DNA from: DTU098 sp964498525
GTDB taxonomy: Bacteria > Bacillota > Desulfotomaculia > Desulfotomaculales > Pelotomaculaceae
NCBI GenBank assembly: GCA_964498525.1
Contig: CAZCGU010000012.1
Span: 33,005-97,004, forward strand
DNA length: 64,000 bases
Direction: 5' to 3'
In this document: piece after piece, positions 50,717 to 58,928 of the stretch
Layout of the letters: the number at the start of each line of letters is the position of its first letter
Position numbering within the stretch: position 1 is the first letter of the stretch
Translations under genes and position numbers: made by a program
Notes under the pieces: generated by a model
Told to the model about the DNA's origin: nothing
Databases searched by the model: none
Seen by the model: the letters and a program-made list of their open reading frames with translations, nothing else

Positions 50717-52045
50717 TTATTCGTCCCCTTTCCCTTTTTCTTTTGCATATTTTTTCAGCCGGACCTTTACCGCGCCGGCGTGGGCGGAAAGTCCCTCGAC
50801 CTCGGCAAGCTTGATAACAGCCCGGGCATCTTTCTCCAGGGCGTCCCTGGTGTAGGCAATAAGGCTGGTTTTTTTGAGGAAGGCCTCGACTCCCAGGGGC
50901 GAATAAAATCTTGCGGTTCCACCTGTGGGAAGAACATGATTGGGACCGGCCAGGTAATCCCCAACCGGCTCGGGTGAATGGGGCCCCAAAAAAACGGCCC
51001 CGGCGTTTTTCACCCGGGAAAGCCAGCTGAAAGGTTCGTTGACTAAAAGCTCCAGGTGTTCCGGCGCAAAACGCGCGGCCAGCTCAAAGGCCTGTTCCAG
51101 ATCGGCGGTGATGACGATGGCCCCGTGGCGCTCCAGGGAGATATTTATTATTTCCCGGCGGTCCAGCAAAGGTATTTGCCCGGCCAACTCTTCCTGGACC
51201 CTGAGGGCCAGGTCCCTGCAAGGTGTCAACAGTACAGAGGAAGCCATTTCATCATGCTCGGCCTGGGACAGCAGGTCGGCGGCTATAAAGGAGGGGTCGG
51301 CCGCATCGTCGGCAATAATCAGTATTTCGCTGGGTCCGGCCAGCATGTCGATATCCACCACGCCGTACACCTGCCTTTTGGCCAGGGTAACGTGAATGTT
51401 GCCCGGACCGGTGATTTTATCAACCCTGGGCACAGTACCGGTTCCAAAGGCCAGGGCGGCAATTGCCTGGGCGCCCCCGATTTTGTAAATTTCCCGCACC
51501 CCGGCCTCGGCCGCGGCCGCAAGGGTATAGGGGTTAACAGAACCGTCGGCGGCGGAAGGAGTGACCATGGCGATTTCCTCCACGCCGGCAACCCTGGCTG
51601 GAACAGCATTCATCAGGACAGATGAGGGATAGGAGGCCTTGCCCCCGGGCACATAGATTCCCACCCGGTCCAGCGGCCTTACCAGCTGTCCGAGGATAGC
51701 CCCGCTTTTCCGGGTTTCAAACCAGGACTGCTGGAGCTGCTTGCGGTGAAAAGCAGTTATATTCTGGAGGGCCCGGCGCAGGGAGGACAAATAATCCAGC
51801 CCCACCAGGCTCAAGGCTGCTTCGATCTCTTCGTCCTTAACCCTTAAATCCCCGGGTTGGAGTACCGGTCCTCCAAAACGCCTGATATATTCGCAAACCG
51901 CGTTGTCCCCCCAGGCCCTTACCGCTGTGAGCACCTCCGTTACCAGACCTTCCGCCTGAACCTGGTCCAGGAAGTTTTCCTCCAGCATTTTCTCCAGCAG
52001 CGGATCGCTGGATTCCATCACTTTGATGACAGGTTTCGCCACCAT
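50717..52045 (-). CDS. hisD: Histidinol dehydrogenase
   Basis: The 442-residue zinc enzyme oxidises histidinol to histidine in two NAD-linked steps. YVPGGKASYPSSVLMNAVPA near 125 and VDMLAGPSEILIIADD-like DIDMLAGPSEILIIADDAAD near 235 are the dinucleotide region. LLSQAEHDEMASSVLLTP near 265 carries zinc His, and NHVLPTGGTARFYSPLGVEA near 365 is the C-terminal signature. The start is ATG 52045; ATG 52057 lies ahead of the GGGGGT site, and an internal GTG next to it is also possible. It is the first his gene after yerC, 204 bp away, where relatives carry hisZ and hisG. Confidence 0.95.
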   Translation of the reverse strand: MVAKPVIKVMESSDPLLEKMLEENFLDQVQAEGLVTEVLTAVRAWGDNAVCEYIRRFGGPVLQPGDLRVKDEEIEAALSLVGLDYLSSLRRALQNITAFHRKQLQQSWFETRKSGAILGQLVRPLDRVGIYVPGGKASYPSSVLMNAVPARVAGVEEIAMVTPSAADGSVNPYTLAAAAEAGVREIYKIGGAQAIAALAFGTGTVPRVDKITGPGNIHVTLAKRQVYGVVDIDMLAGPSEILIIADDAADPSFIAADLLSQAEHDEMASSVLLTPCRDLALRVQEELAGQIPLLDRREIINISLERHGAIVITADLEQAFELAARFAPEHLELLVNEPFSWLSRVKNAGAVFLGPHSPEPVGDYLAGPNHVLPTGGTARFYSPLGVEAFLKKTSLIAYTRDALEKDARAVIKLAEVEGLSAHAGAVKVRLKKYAKEKGKGDE

Positions 52046-52249
52046 CCATACCCCCATATAAGGAATGATTTTCCCCCGATATGCTTTAACAAGCTAATAA
52101 GTTAAAGCGGTGATTCGTTACCAAGATATCACGTTAAATAATAAATTCTCCCTTCCCCCATGTCAAGTATAACTATCCCGGGAAGGATATTAAGGTCATT
52201 TTATTCTTTTTGCTCTTTATCCCCTTGCCGGCCGTACAGGTTTTTTAAG

Positions 52250-52564
52250 TCAATCCTTCCCCGGCGATTGGGACAGACGACCCAGCACCAGCTTGTATCC
52301 GTCCGCCCCGTAGTTGAGGCATCTTTTTACCCTGCTGATGGTAGCCGTGCTGGCCCCGGTTCTTCCGGCAATCTCCCCGTAGGTCCTGTTTCCCTCCAGC
52401 ATTTTAGCCACTTCCAGCCGCTGGGCCAGGGATTTCAGTTCGGCCACCGTGCAGATGTCCTCAAAAAACTGATAACATTCATCCCGGGTTTTTAATAGCA
52501 GCACTGCCTCGAAAAGACTGTCCAGCAACTCGTCCTTTAGCTTTCCAGAGTACAAGGTATCCAC
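52250..52564 (-). CDS. TrpR-like YerC/YecD family protein
   Basis: The 104-residue protein has the TrpR-type helix-turn-helix: FFEDICTVAELKSLAQRLEV near 33-52, RTYGEIAGRTGASTATISRV near 61-80, then KRCLNYGADGYKL. Members of this family stand directly before his operons in many Firmicutes and are thought to regulate them. The start at 52564 is followed by a normal N-terminus. The gap of 204 bp to hisD contains no gene. Being at the head of the cluster, it fits a histidine-responsive repressor; the ligand is not known from the sequence. Confidence 0.88.
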   Translation of the reverse strand: MDTLYSGKLKDELLDSLFEAVLLLKTRDECYQFFEDICTVAELKSLAQRLEVAKMLEGNRTYGEIAGRTGASTATISRVKRCLNYGADGYKLVLGRLSQSPGKD

Positions 52565-52634
52565 ACCCCTCAGGCCTGAAATTAAATTTATTACTTTACC
52601 ATTTTAACATGCTAAAGGGCAACTTTCAAGCATT

Positions 52635-52663
52635 AAAAAAGGGCACTCTTCAAGAAGCGCCCT
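52635..52663 (-). terminator. Intrinsic terminator of the purine operon
   Basis: On the minus strand AGGGC-G-CTTC pairs with GAAG-AGT-GCCCT (small internal loop) and is followed by TTTTTAA. It lies 37 bp past the purD stop and before yerC. Confidence 0.8.
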
Positions 52664-52699
52664 CAAATATTACAAAAATAGTCCGTTCTGGAAATATCC

Positions 52700-53980
52700 C
52701 TATCCGCCCTGCCGGTTACGATCCAGGGCCCTTTTGCCTATATCATGACGGTAATGCACTCCATCAAAGTGAATATTTTTTACGGCCCCGTAGGCAGATT
52801 CATAAGCCCCGGCAATATCCGGGCCGGCAGCCGTTACCCCCAGCACCCTGCCCCCGGCCGTAACAACGGCGCCATCCTTTTCGGCAGTGCCGGCATGAAA
52901 TACCACGACCCCCGGGGGGATCTCCTCAAGCCCGGTTATGGTTTTTCCTTTTTCGTAGGAACCCGGGTACCCCCCGGAAGCCAGCACAACACAGATAGAG
53001 GCCCCTTCCTTCCACTTAATTTCAATCCTGTCCAGGCGGTTTTCCAGGATAGCGTCGATAATTTCCACCAGATCGCTTTCCAGGAGGGCCAAAACAGGCT
53101 GCGCTTCCGGGTCGCCAAAGCGGGCGTTGAACTCCAGTACCTGGGGACCCTGGCTGGTGACCATCAGCCCCGCATAGAGGACGCCCCGGTAAATCCGGCC
53201 CTCTTCGCCCAGGGCGCGGACCATGGGGTTTAGAATCCGTTCCATGGTCTTCCGGTGGATTTCCGGAGTGTAAACCGGCGCCGGGGCATAGGCGCCCATG
53301 CCGCCGGTATTGGGCCCCTGGTCCCCGTCATAAACCCGCTTGTGATCCTGGGATGAAATCATGGGAATTACGTTCACCCCGTCGGTAAAGGCCAGGATGC
53401 TGACCTCTTCACCCACCAGACATTCCTCCACCACCAGGCGGTTGCCTGCGTCGCCAAAAACCTTGTCCACCATAATCTCGCGCACCGCGGTAAGGGCTGT
53501 CTGTTCGTCCAGGGCCACAATAACGCCCTTACCCGCTGCCAGGCCGTCCGCCTTCACCACGCAGGGGGCGCCGATCTTTTTGATATAGGCGGCAGCCTCC
53601 CCGGGATCCGTGAAAACAGCGCAGGCGGCTGTGGGAATACCGTACTTGGCCATAATTTCCTTGGCTATTATCTTGCTTCCTTCAATGGCGGCCGCAGCCC
53701 GGGAGGGTCCAAAAATTTTCAGCCCCGCTGCCTGAAACTGATCCACAATGCCCGCGGTCAGTGGCGCTTCGGGACCGACCACGGTCAAATCTATCCCTTT
53801 TCCCAGGGCAAAGGCTAATAGCGCGGGAATATCCTCTGCGTCAATTTTTACACAGGTGGCCTCCCGGGCAATGCCGGCATTTCCCGGGGCACAGAAAACT
53901 TCCTTAACGCGGGGACTCTGCTTCAGCTTCCAGACCAGGGCGTGTTCACGCCCGCCGCCTCCCACTACCAGAACTTTCAT
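52700..53980 (-). CDS. purD: Phosphoribosylamine-glycine ligase (GAR synthetase)
   Basis: A 426-residue ATP-grasp ligase joining glycine to phosphoribosylamine. It begins MKVLVVGGGGREHALVWKL at ATG 53980, with GGGGGGAG upstream; the longer frame to 54034 adds only non-conserved codons. ADGLAAGKGVIVALDEQTA near 147 is the nucleotide Lys loop. DHKRVYDGDQGPNTGGMGAY near 215 is the family signature, and LEFNARFGDPEAQPVL near 285 supplies the metal Glu/Asn. It is last in the operon, 482 bp after purH. Its substrate is made by PurF, which is missing from the cluster. Confidence 0.96.
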   Translation of the reverse strand: MKVLVVGGGGREHALVWKLKQSPRVKEVFCAPGNAGIAREATCVKIDAEDIPALLAFALGKGIDLTVVGPEAPLTAGIVDQFQAAGLKIFGPSRAAAAIEGSKIIAKEIMAKYGIPTAACAVFTDPGEAAAYIKKIGAPCVVKADGLAAGKGVIVALDEQTALTAVREIMVDKVFGDAGNRLVVEECLVGEEVSILAFTDGVNVIPMISSQDHKRVYDGDQGPNTGGMGAYAPAPVYTPEIHRKTMERILNPMVRALGEEGRIYRGVLYAGLMVTSQGPQVLEFNARFGDPEAQPVLALLESDLVEIIDAILENRLDRIEIKWKEGASICVVLASGGYPGSYEKGKTITGLEEIPPGVVVFHAGTAEKDGAVVTAGGRVLGVTAAGPDIAGAYESAYGAVKNIHFDGVHYRHDIGKRALDRNRQGG

Positions 53981-54462
53981 TTCATTACTCCCCCCTGAAA
54001 ATTCTTCCCTAAAACTTGCCCCGTTAACAGGCACTGTGCCCGGCCTCAGCCGGTCCCCCCGGTTACCGGACGGGAATTCCCCGGTATGATTTTCAAACCA
54101 GAGCGGGGATGCCGCAACAACCAGGCTGCTTTCAGCAGCAAAACATGCACCGCCCGCCGGAGGAATTTGATCGCACCTTTTTACCCCGCCAGGTCCGGAG
54201 CCGGGTCAGTTTTAAATGCGCCAGTTAGTTTTAAACCTGTCACCCCTTGCTCCGGCGCTTAAATTTTCAATCTTAAAAGATCCTCCAACCGTTTTGTAAT
54301 TTGTTAAGGGTGACGTATTAGAATAGATCCCGTTTAGAGGACCATGTCAAATTTGGTGTGAAATAAGTAACCCTATTGACTGCCTTACGCTCATCAGACG
54401 AGTATGAGGGTATATAGAGTATTGGTGATGTGGCCGTTATCTGCGCCTTATAATCCCGGGTT
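53981..54462. other. Long gap inside the purine operon (purH-purD)
   Basis: 482 bp with no credible open frame. The part from about 54320 to 54400 (CATGTCAAATTTGGTGTGAA and neighbouring AT-rich sequence) looks foreign to the GC-rich operon. It could be the end of a lost insertion element, but no inverted repeats or transposase codons were identified. Confidence 0.4.
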
Positions 54463-56004
54463 TTAGTGTTTAAAATGCCTTACCCCCGTAAAAATCATGG
54501 CCATGTTGAACTCATCGGCGGTTTTGATTGACTCGTCATCACGGATGGAGCCGCCGGGCTGAACCACAGCGGTTATACCCGCCCTGGCCGCCACTTGGAG
54601 CGAATCGCTGAAGGGGAAGTAGGCGTCCGAGCCCATGACCGCGCCCCGGGCTTTATCTCCGGCCTGCTGCAGGGCAATCTTAACTGAGCCCACGCGGTTC
54701 ATCTGGCCGGCGCCCGCGCCGATTAACTGACGCTCCCTGGTTACCACAATGGCGTTGGATTTGACGTGTTTTACCATAGTCATGGCAAAAAGCAGTTCTT
54801 CCATTTCTGCGGCGCTGGGTTTCCTTTTAGTGACAACCCTTACTTCAGAGGGGTTCAGCACCACCCGGTCGGCTTCCTGGACCAGCAAGCCGCCGTTAAT
54901 CTTGCGGATATCCAGCCGGTCGTTGGTCTGACCGGTAATTTCACCGGTTTCCAGGAGCCTCAAGTTGGATTTTTTCTTGAGGACAGCCAGGGCGTCCTCC
55001 TGATATCCGGGCGCTATAATGGCTTCCAGGTACATTTTGGCCATGTCCCCCGCGGTTTCAGCGTCCACTTCCCGGTTCAGGGCAACAATACCCCCGAAGG
55101 CTGAAACGGGGTCCCCTTCCAGCGCTTTCCTGTAGGCCTCCGCCAGATTGGATGCGCAGGCGCAGCCGCAGGGATTATTATGCTTGATAATTACTGCGGT
55201 GGGCGCGGTAAACTCCCGCACCAGCTCAAAGGCCGAATTCAAGTCCAGGATATTGTTGTAGGACAGCTCCTTGCCCCAGAGCTGGACGGCATTGCCGGCA
55301 CAGGGACCGGAAATTGCCGGATCGCGGTAAAAGGCCGCCTTCTGGTGCGGGTTTTCCCCGTAACGGAGGACCTGAGCCCGCTTAACCGGGAAATTCATGG
55401 CAGGCGGGAAGAACTCTTCCCTGTCCCCCTGTCCCTCCAGGTAGGCGGTGATGGCCGCATCATAGGCGGAGGTGTGGGCAAAGGCCTCCCGGGCCAGGGA
55501 CATCCTTAACTCGCTCCCGGCCTGGCCGCCCCGGACGGCTTCCAGAACTTCACCGTAGCGGGCCGGATTCACCACCACCAGAACATAACGGTGGTTTTTG
55601 GCGGCCGAGCGTACCATGGAAGGACCGCCGATATCGATATTCTCGATGGCTTCTTCCAGGGTGACGCCCTCTTTTGCTATGGTCTCCCGGAAGGGATAAA
55701 GATTTACCGCCACCAGGTCAAAGGGGGCAATCCCGTGTTTTTCCAGCTGGCCCAGATGGCTGGAATTGCGCAGGGCCAGGATCCCGCCGTGTACGGCCGG
55801 GTGCAGGGTCTTAACCCGCCCGTCCAGAATTTCCGGAAAACCGGTTACATCGGATATGTAGGTAACCGGCACCCCGGCCTCCCGCAAGGTTTTGGCTGTC
55901 CCCCCGGTGGATACGATTTCAACTCCCAGACTAACCAGTCCCCGGGCAAAATCGATGACACCTTCCTTGTTGGATACGCTGATTAAAGCACGCTTTACAG
56001 GCAT
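54463..56004 (-). CDS. purH: Bifunctional AICAR transformylase/IMP cyclohydrolase
   Basis: A 513-residue enzyme for the last two steps to IMP. The N-terminal cyclohydrolase shows ALISVSNKEGVIDFARGLV, STGGTAKTLREAGVPVTYIS and DGRVKTLHPAVHGGILA. The transformylase part has RYGENPHQKAAFYRD near 216, the catalytic pair in IIKHNNPCGCACA near 260, and GSDAYFPFSDSLQVAARAGI near 455 before the terminal QPGGSIRDDESIKTADEFN. GGGGG precedes ATG 56004. It follows purN by 27 bp. Length and motifs are normal. Confidence 0.97.
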   Translation of the reverse strand: MPVKRALISVSNKEGVIDFARGLVSLGVEIVSTGGTAKTLREAGVPVTYISDVTGFPEILDGRVKTLHPAVHGGILALRNSSHLGQLEKHGIAPFDLVAVNLYPFRETIAKEGVTLEEAIENIDIGGPSMVRSAAKNHRYVLVVVNPARYGEVLEAVRGGQAGSELRMSLAREAFAHTSAYDAAITAYLEGQGDREEFFPPAMNFPVKRAQVLRYGENPHQKAAFYRDPAISGPCAGNAVQLWGKELSYNNILDLNSAFELVREFTAPTAVIIKHNNPCGCACASNLAEAYRKALEGDPVSAFGGIVALNREVDAETAGDMAKMYLEAIIAPGYQEDALAVLKKKSNLRLLETGEITGQTNDRLDIRKINGGLLVQEADRVVLNPSEVRVVTKRKPSAAEMEELLFAMTMVKHVKSNAIVVTRERQLIGAGAGQMNRVGSVKIALQQAGDKARGAVMGSDAYFPFSDSLQVAARAGITAVVQPGGSIRDDESIKTADEFNMAMIFTGVRHFKH

Positions 56005-56030
56005 ACTTTTTTCCCCCTGTCTGTCTATAT

Positions 56031-56639
56031 TTACGTAGTTAGCACTTTGCGTCCCCGTACTTTTAAACGTCCCCCGGCGTAGAGCCGGATAGCCTCAGGG
56101 TAGATTATGTGTTCCTGCTCCAGGATCCGTGCTGCCAGGGAGCCGGCCGTATCCTCATCATATACAGGGACAACAGCCTGAAGGATGATGGGACCTGTAT
56201 CCATCCCGTCGTCAACAAAGTGTACAGTACAGCCGCTGAACTTCACCCCGTACTCTAAAGCCTGCTCTTGCCCGTGCAGTCCCGGGAAGGCAGGCAGGAG
56301 CGCCGGGTGAATGTTCATAATACGGTTGCAGTAGGCATCAAGAATAACCCTGCCCACCAGCCTCATGTACCCGGCCAGGCAGACCAGGTTAACCTCATTT
56401 TGCTTCAGGATATCCAGGATGGCTCTTTCGTAGTCATCCCTTGCAGCGTAATCACCGGGACCGACGTACTCCGCCGGGATACCGGCCATTCTTGCCCGTT
56501 CCAGGGCGAAGGCATCCTTGTTGTCGCTGATAACCACCGCAACTTTCGCGCCGATTTTACCCGCCGCAGCAGCATCCATAATCGACTGGAGGTTGGAACC
56601 CCGGCCGGAGGCCAGAATGCCCAGGCGCAGCGTACTCAT
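56031..56639 (-). CDS. purN: Phosphoribosylglycinamide formyltransferase
   Basis: The 202-residue enzyme transfers formyl from 10-formyl-tetrahydrofolate to GAR. The start is ATG 56639, with TTGGAGGGG upstream. LGILASGRGSNLQSIMDAA binds the phosphate, CLAGYMRLVGRVILDA carries the folate-loop region, and MNIHPALLPAFPGLHGQEQAL has the catalytic Asn and His. VHFVDDGMDTGPIILQAVVP has the catalytic Asp. All three catalytic residues are kept. It lies between purM and purH with short gaps, in the usual operon order. Confidence 0.96.
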   Translation of the reverse strand: MSTLRLGILASGRGSNLQSIMDAAAAGKIGAKVAVVISDNKDAFALERARMAGIPAEYVGPGDYAARDDYERAILDILKQNEVNLVCLAGYMRLVGRVILDAYCNRIMNIHPALLPAFPGLHGQEQALEYGVKFSGCTVHFVDDGMDTGPIILQAVVPVYDEDTAGSLAARILEQEHIIYPEAIRLYAGGRLKVRGRKVLTT

Positions 56640-56684
56640 TTTGATCCCCTCCAAAAACATAATGGTCCGCTTCAGTATATGTAT

Positions 56685-57734
56685 TTACAGGTACTCCACT
56701 CCCCCGCTGCCTTCCTCCGCTGCAACTTCGCCCATGAGGCAGCTTTTTTCACCCCGGGCTTTTAAACTGGCCATGACTTCCTCAGCTTCCTCTTCCGCCA
56801 CAACTGCCACCAGACCGACGCCCATATTGAAGGTGCGGCGCATTTCCGCCGGGGCAATACCGCCAATTTCCTGGATCAGGCCGAAAACCGGCGGCACGGG
56901 CCACGTCCCGGTACGGATCCTGATCCTTGTACCAGCCGGAAGGATACGGGGTATGTTTTCCGTGAGTCCACCCCCGGTAATGTGGGCCAGGCCCTTAATC
57001 TGAAAACGCTCCAGCAAGGGAAGAACCGTCTTAACGTAAATCCGGGTAGGCTCCAGCATTTCCTCCCCTACGGTGCGCCCGAGCCGCTCCAGATAGGTGT
57101 CCACACTGTAACCCGCGCGATCCAGCAAAACTTTTCTGGCCAGGGAGTAACCGTTGCTGTGCAACCCGGAGGAAGGGAGGCCTATCAGCTTGTCCCCCGG
57201 CTTGATCCCGCGCCCGTCGATAATCCGGTTTCGCTCCACCACTCCAACGGCAAAGCCCGCCAGGTCATATTCCCCGGGGCCGTAAAAACCCGGCATCTCC
57301 GCTGTTTCCCCGCCAATCAGGGCGCACCCGGCCTGGCGGCAGCCTTCAGCCACACCGCCTATGATGGCGGCTGCCTTTTCCGGCATCAGTTTGCCCACTG
57401 CCAGGTAGTCCAGGAAAAAAAGCGGTTCCGCCCCCTGGACCAGGATGTCGTTTACGCACATGGCCACTGCGTCGATACCGATGGTATCGTGGCGGTCCGC
57501 CAGCATGGCCACCCGGAGTTTGGTGCCGACCCCGTCGGTCCCGGAAACCAGCACCGGCTCCTTGTATTTCCTCGCATCCAGGGCAAAAAAACCCCCGAAA
57601 CTTCCGATATCGGCCAGGACCTCCGGCCGGTAAGTGCTCCGCACAGCGCCGCGCATCAGGCGCACCGCCTCGCTCCCGGCTTCGATGTCCACTCCGGCAT
57701 CAGCGTATGTCAGGCTTTTCTTTTCCTCGGTCAT
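56685..57734 (-). CDS. purM: Phosphoribosylformylglycinamidine cyclo-ligase (AIR synthetase)
   Basis: A 349-residue ATP-dependent ring-closing enzyme of the PurM/PurL/SelD superfamily. TYADAGVDIEAGSEAVRLM opens the protein, and FALDARKYKEPVLVSGTDGVGTKL has the Asp/Thr nucleotide motif. AMCVNDILVQGAEPLFFLDY and GGETAEMPGFYGPGEYDLAG follow, then GLPSSGLHSNGYSLARKVL and HITGGGLTENIPRILP. The ribosome site before ATG 57734 is weak (ACCGGG), notable for a gene that now follows a 296-bp gap where purS, purQ, purL and purF would stand. Its substrate FGAM is the PurSQL product. Confidence 0.96.
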   Translation of the reverse strand: MTEEKKSLTYADAGVDIEAGSEAVRLMRGAVRSTYRPEVLADIGSFGGFFALDARKYKEPVLVSGTDGVGTKLRVAMLADRHDTIGIDAVAMCVNDILVQGAEPLFFLDYLAVGKLMPEKAAAIIGGVAEGCRQAGCALIGGETAEMPGFYGPGEYDLAGFAVGVVERNRIIDGRGIKPGDKLIGLPSSGLHSNGYSLARKVLLDRAGYSVDTYLERLGRTVGEEMLEPTRIYVKTVLPLLERFQIKGLAHITGGGLTENIPRILPAGTRIRIRTGTWPVPPVFGLIQEIGGIAPAEMRRTFNMGVGLVAVVAEEEAEEVMASLKARGEKSCLMGEVAAEEGSGGVEYL

Positions 57735-58030
57735 GCAAAAACCCGGTTTCTGAAACCTGCACCTTCTAACCAGAATATATTAATCGATTTTTAGATGAGA
57801 TTTCTCTTCCGCCGACTAACGGAAGGCAACCATGAAACCAGGCTTTTCACCTCCTTTTTATCGTTATTTTTTATTTTTTGTGGATACAGCCCTCTAAACC
57901 GCGGCACCACGCCCGTCTGACCAGTTATTGCAAGACTCATTTATCTTAGCTGACTCTCTACCGGTAAGCCCAAAACAGATCTACCGCAAGCCCCCCACAT
58001 AGCCGGGGTTACGCAGGTGACTCACTTAAA
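57735..58030. other. Gap between purC and purM, site where purS/Q/L/F are expected
   Basis: 296 bp without a gene. It contains a decayed second copy of the purC 3' end (57934-57970) and an AT-rich part near 57850-57890. No remnants of purS, purQ, purL or purF could be read from the minus strand. Confidence 0.6.
57934..57970 (-). repeat. Degenerate duplicate of the purC 3' end
   Basis: About 38 bp matching 58019-58056 at roughly 32 of 39 aligned columns, in the same orientation and 85 bp apart. The shared core is CTTACCGGTA, then TCAGCTAA and a TAA-TGAGTC tail. The true copy encodes the last residues of PurC (LTGKSFS) and its stop. It probably marks a past duplication or recombination at the site of gene loss. 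Confidence 0.7.
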
Positions 58031-58747
58031 TTAGCTGAAGCTCTTACCGGTAAGTCTTTCATAGATTTCTTCATAGGCACCCTCCACATTGCCCAGGTCA
58101 CGGCGGAAACGATCCTTGTCCAGCCGTTCATGGGTTTTATGATCCCAGAAACGGCAGGTGTCCGGGGATATCTCATCCCCCAGGATAACATCACCGTTAT
58201 GAAGGCCGAATTCCAGCTTGAAATCCACCAGGTCGATCTCCTTGTCCGACAGGAAATCAAGCAAGATGCTGTTTACGGCCAGGGCAATTACTTTAATCTG
58301 CTCCATCTGGTCCGGTGTGGCCAGATCCAGCGCCCCGATGTGATCCTGGTTAATCATGGGGTCGCCCAGCTCGTCACTTTTGTAATAAAACTCAATCACC
58401 GGCCGGGTCAGGGCTGTACCCTCCGGCAGGCCCAGACGCTTGGACAGGCTCCCGGCGGCAATGTTGCGGACAACTACCTCCAGCGGGATAATACCCAGGG
58501 ATTTAACCAGCATCTCCCTTTCACCACACAGCTCCACAAAATGCGTGGGGATGCCCCGCTCCTCCAAAAGCCGGAAAAGGACAGCCGAAATCTGATTATT
58601 GAGTACCCCCTTATTTTGGATGATCCCTTTCTTGGCCCCGTTGAAAGCCGTTGCGTCATCCATGAACTGAACCAGATACCGGTCCGCCCGGTCCGTGCGG
58701 TAGAGCCGCTTGGCCTTTCCCTCGTAAAGCATTTCCTGCTTTTTCAT
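58031..58747 (-). CDS. purC: SAICAR synthase
   Basis: The 238-residue ATP-dependent ligase joins aspartate to CAIR. It opens MLYEGKAKRLYRTDRADRYL, then DDATAFNGAKKGIIQNKGVLN. VVVRNIAAGSLSKRLGLPEG near 92 and LVDFKLEFGLHNGDVILGDEISPDTCRFWD near 172 are the catalytic regions, with DxFR-type DKDRFRRDLG near the end. AGGGGTA precedes ATG 58747. It follows purB by 181 bp. Downstream, instead of purS/Q/L/F, there is a 296-bp gap with a decayed copy of its own last codons. Confidence 0.96.
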   Translation of the reverse strand: MKKQEMLYEGKAKRLYRTDRADRYLVQFMDDATAFNGAKKGIIQNKGVLNNQISAVLFRLLEERGIPTHFVELCGEREMLVKSLGIIPLEVVVRNIAAGSLSKRLGLPEGTALTRPVIEFYYKSDELGDPMINQDHIGALDLATPDQMEQIKVIALAVNSILLDFLSDKEIDLVDFKLEFGLHNGDVILGDEISPDTCRFWDHKTHERLDKDRFRRDLGNVEGAYEEIYERLTGKSFS

Positions 58748-58928
58748 TACCCCTAAAAACCCCCTGTTCTGGTGCGGCAGTCCCCCAAATTATCTTCGTC
58801 AACCGGGCGGCGGTTGCGGGATAAAGCCCGCTCCCCCCTTTCCCGCTTACAGCCCAAAACGTGTAAGGTATTCGGAAGCCGGCAATTACAAGGCGTTGTT
58901 GTTGAGAAGCGTTCTAAACTTATGGGCT

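Noticed and set aside
54320..54400. Insertion-sequence end in the purH-purD gap
   Set aside because: The AT-rich segment looks foreign, but no terminal inverted repeat, target duplication or transposase codons were found.
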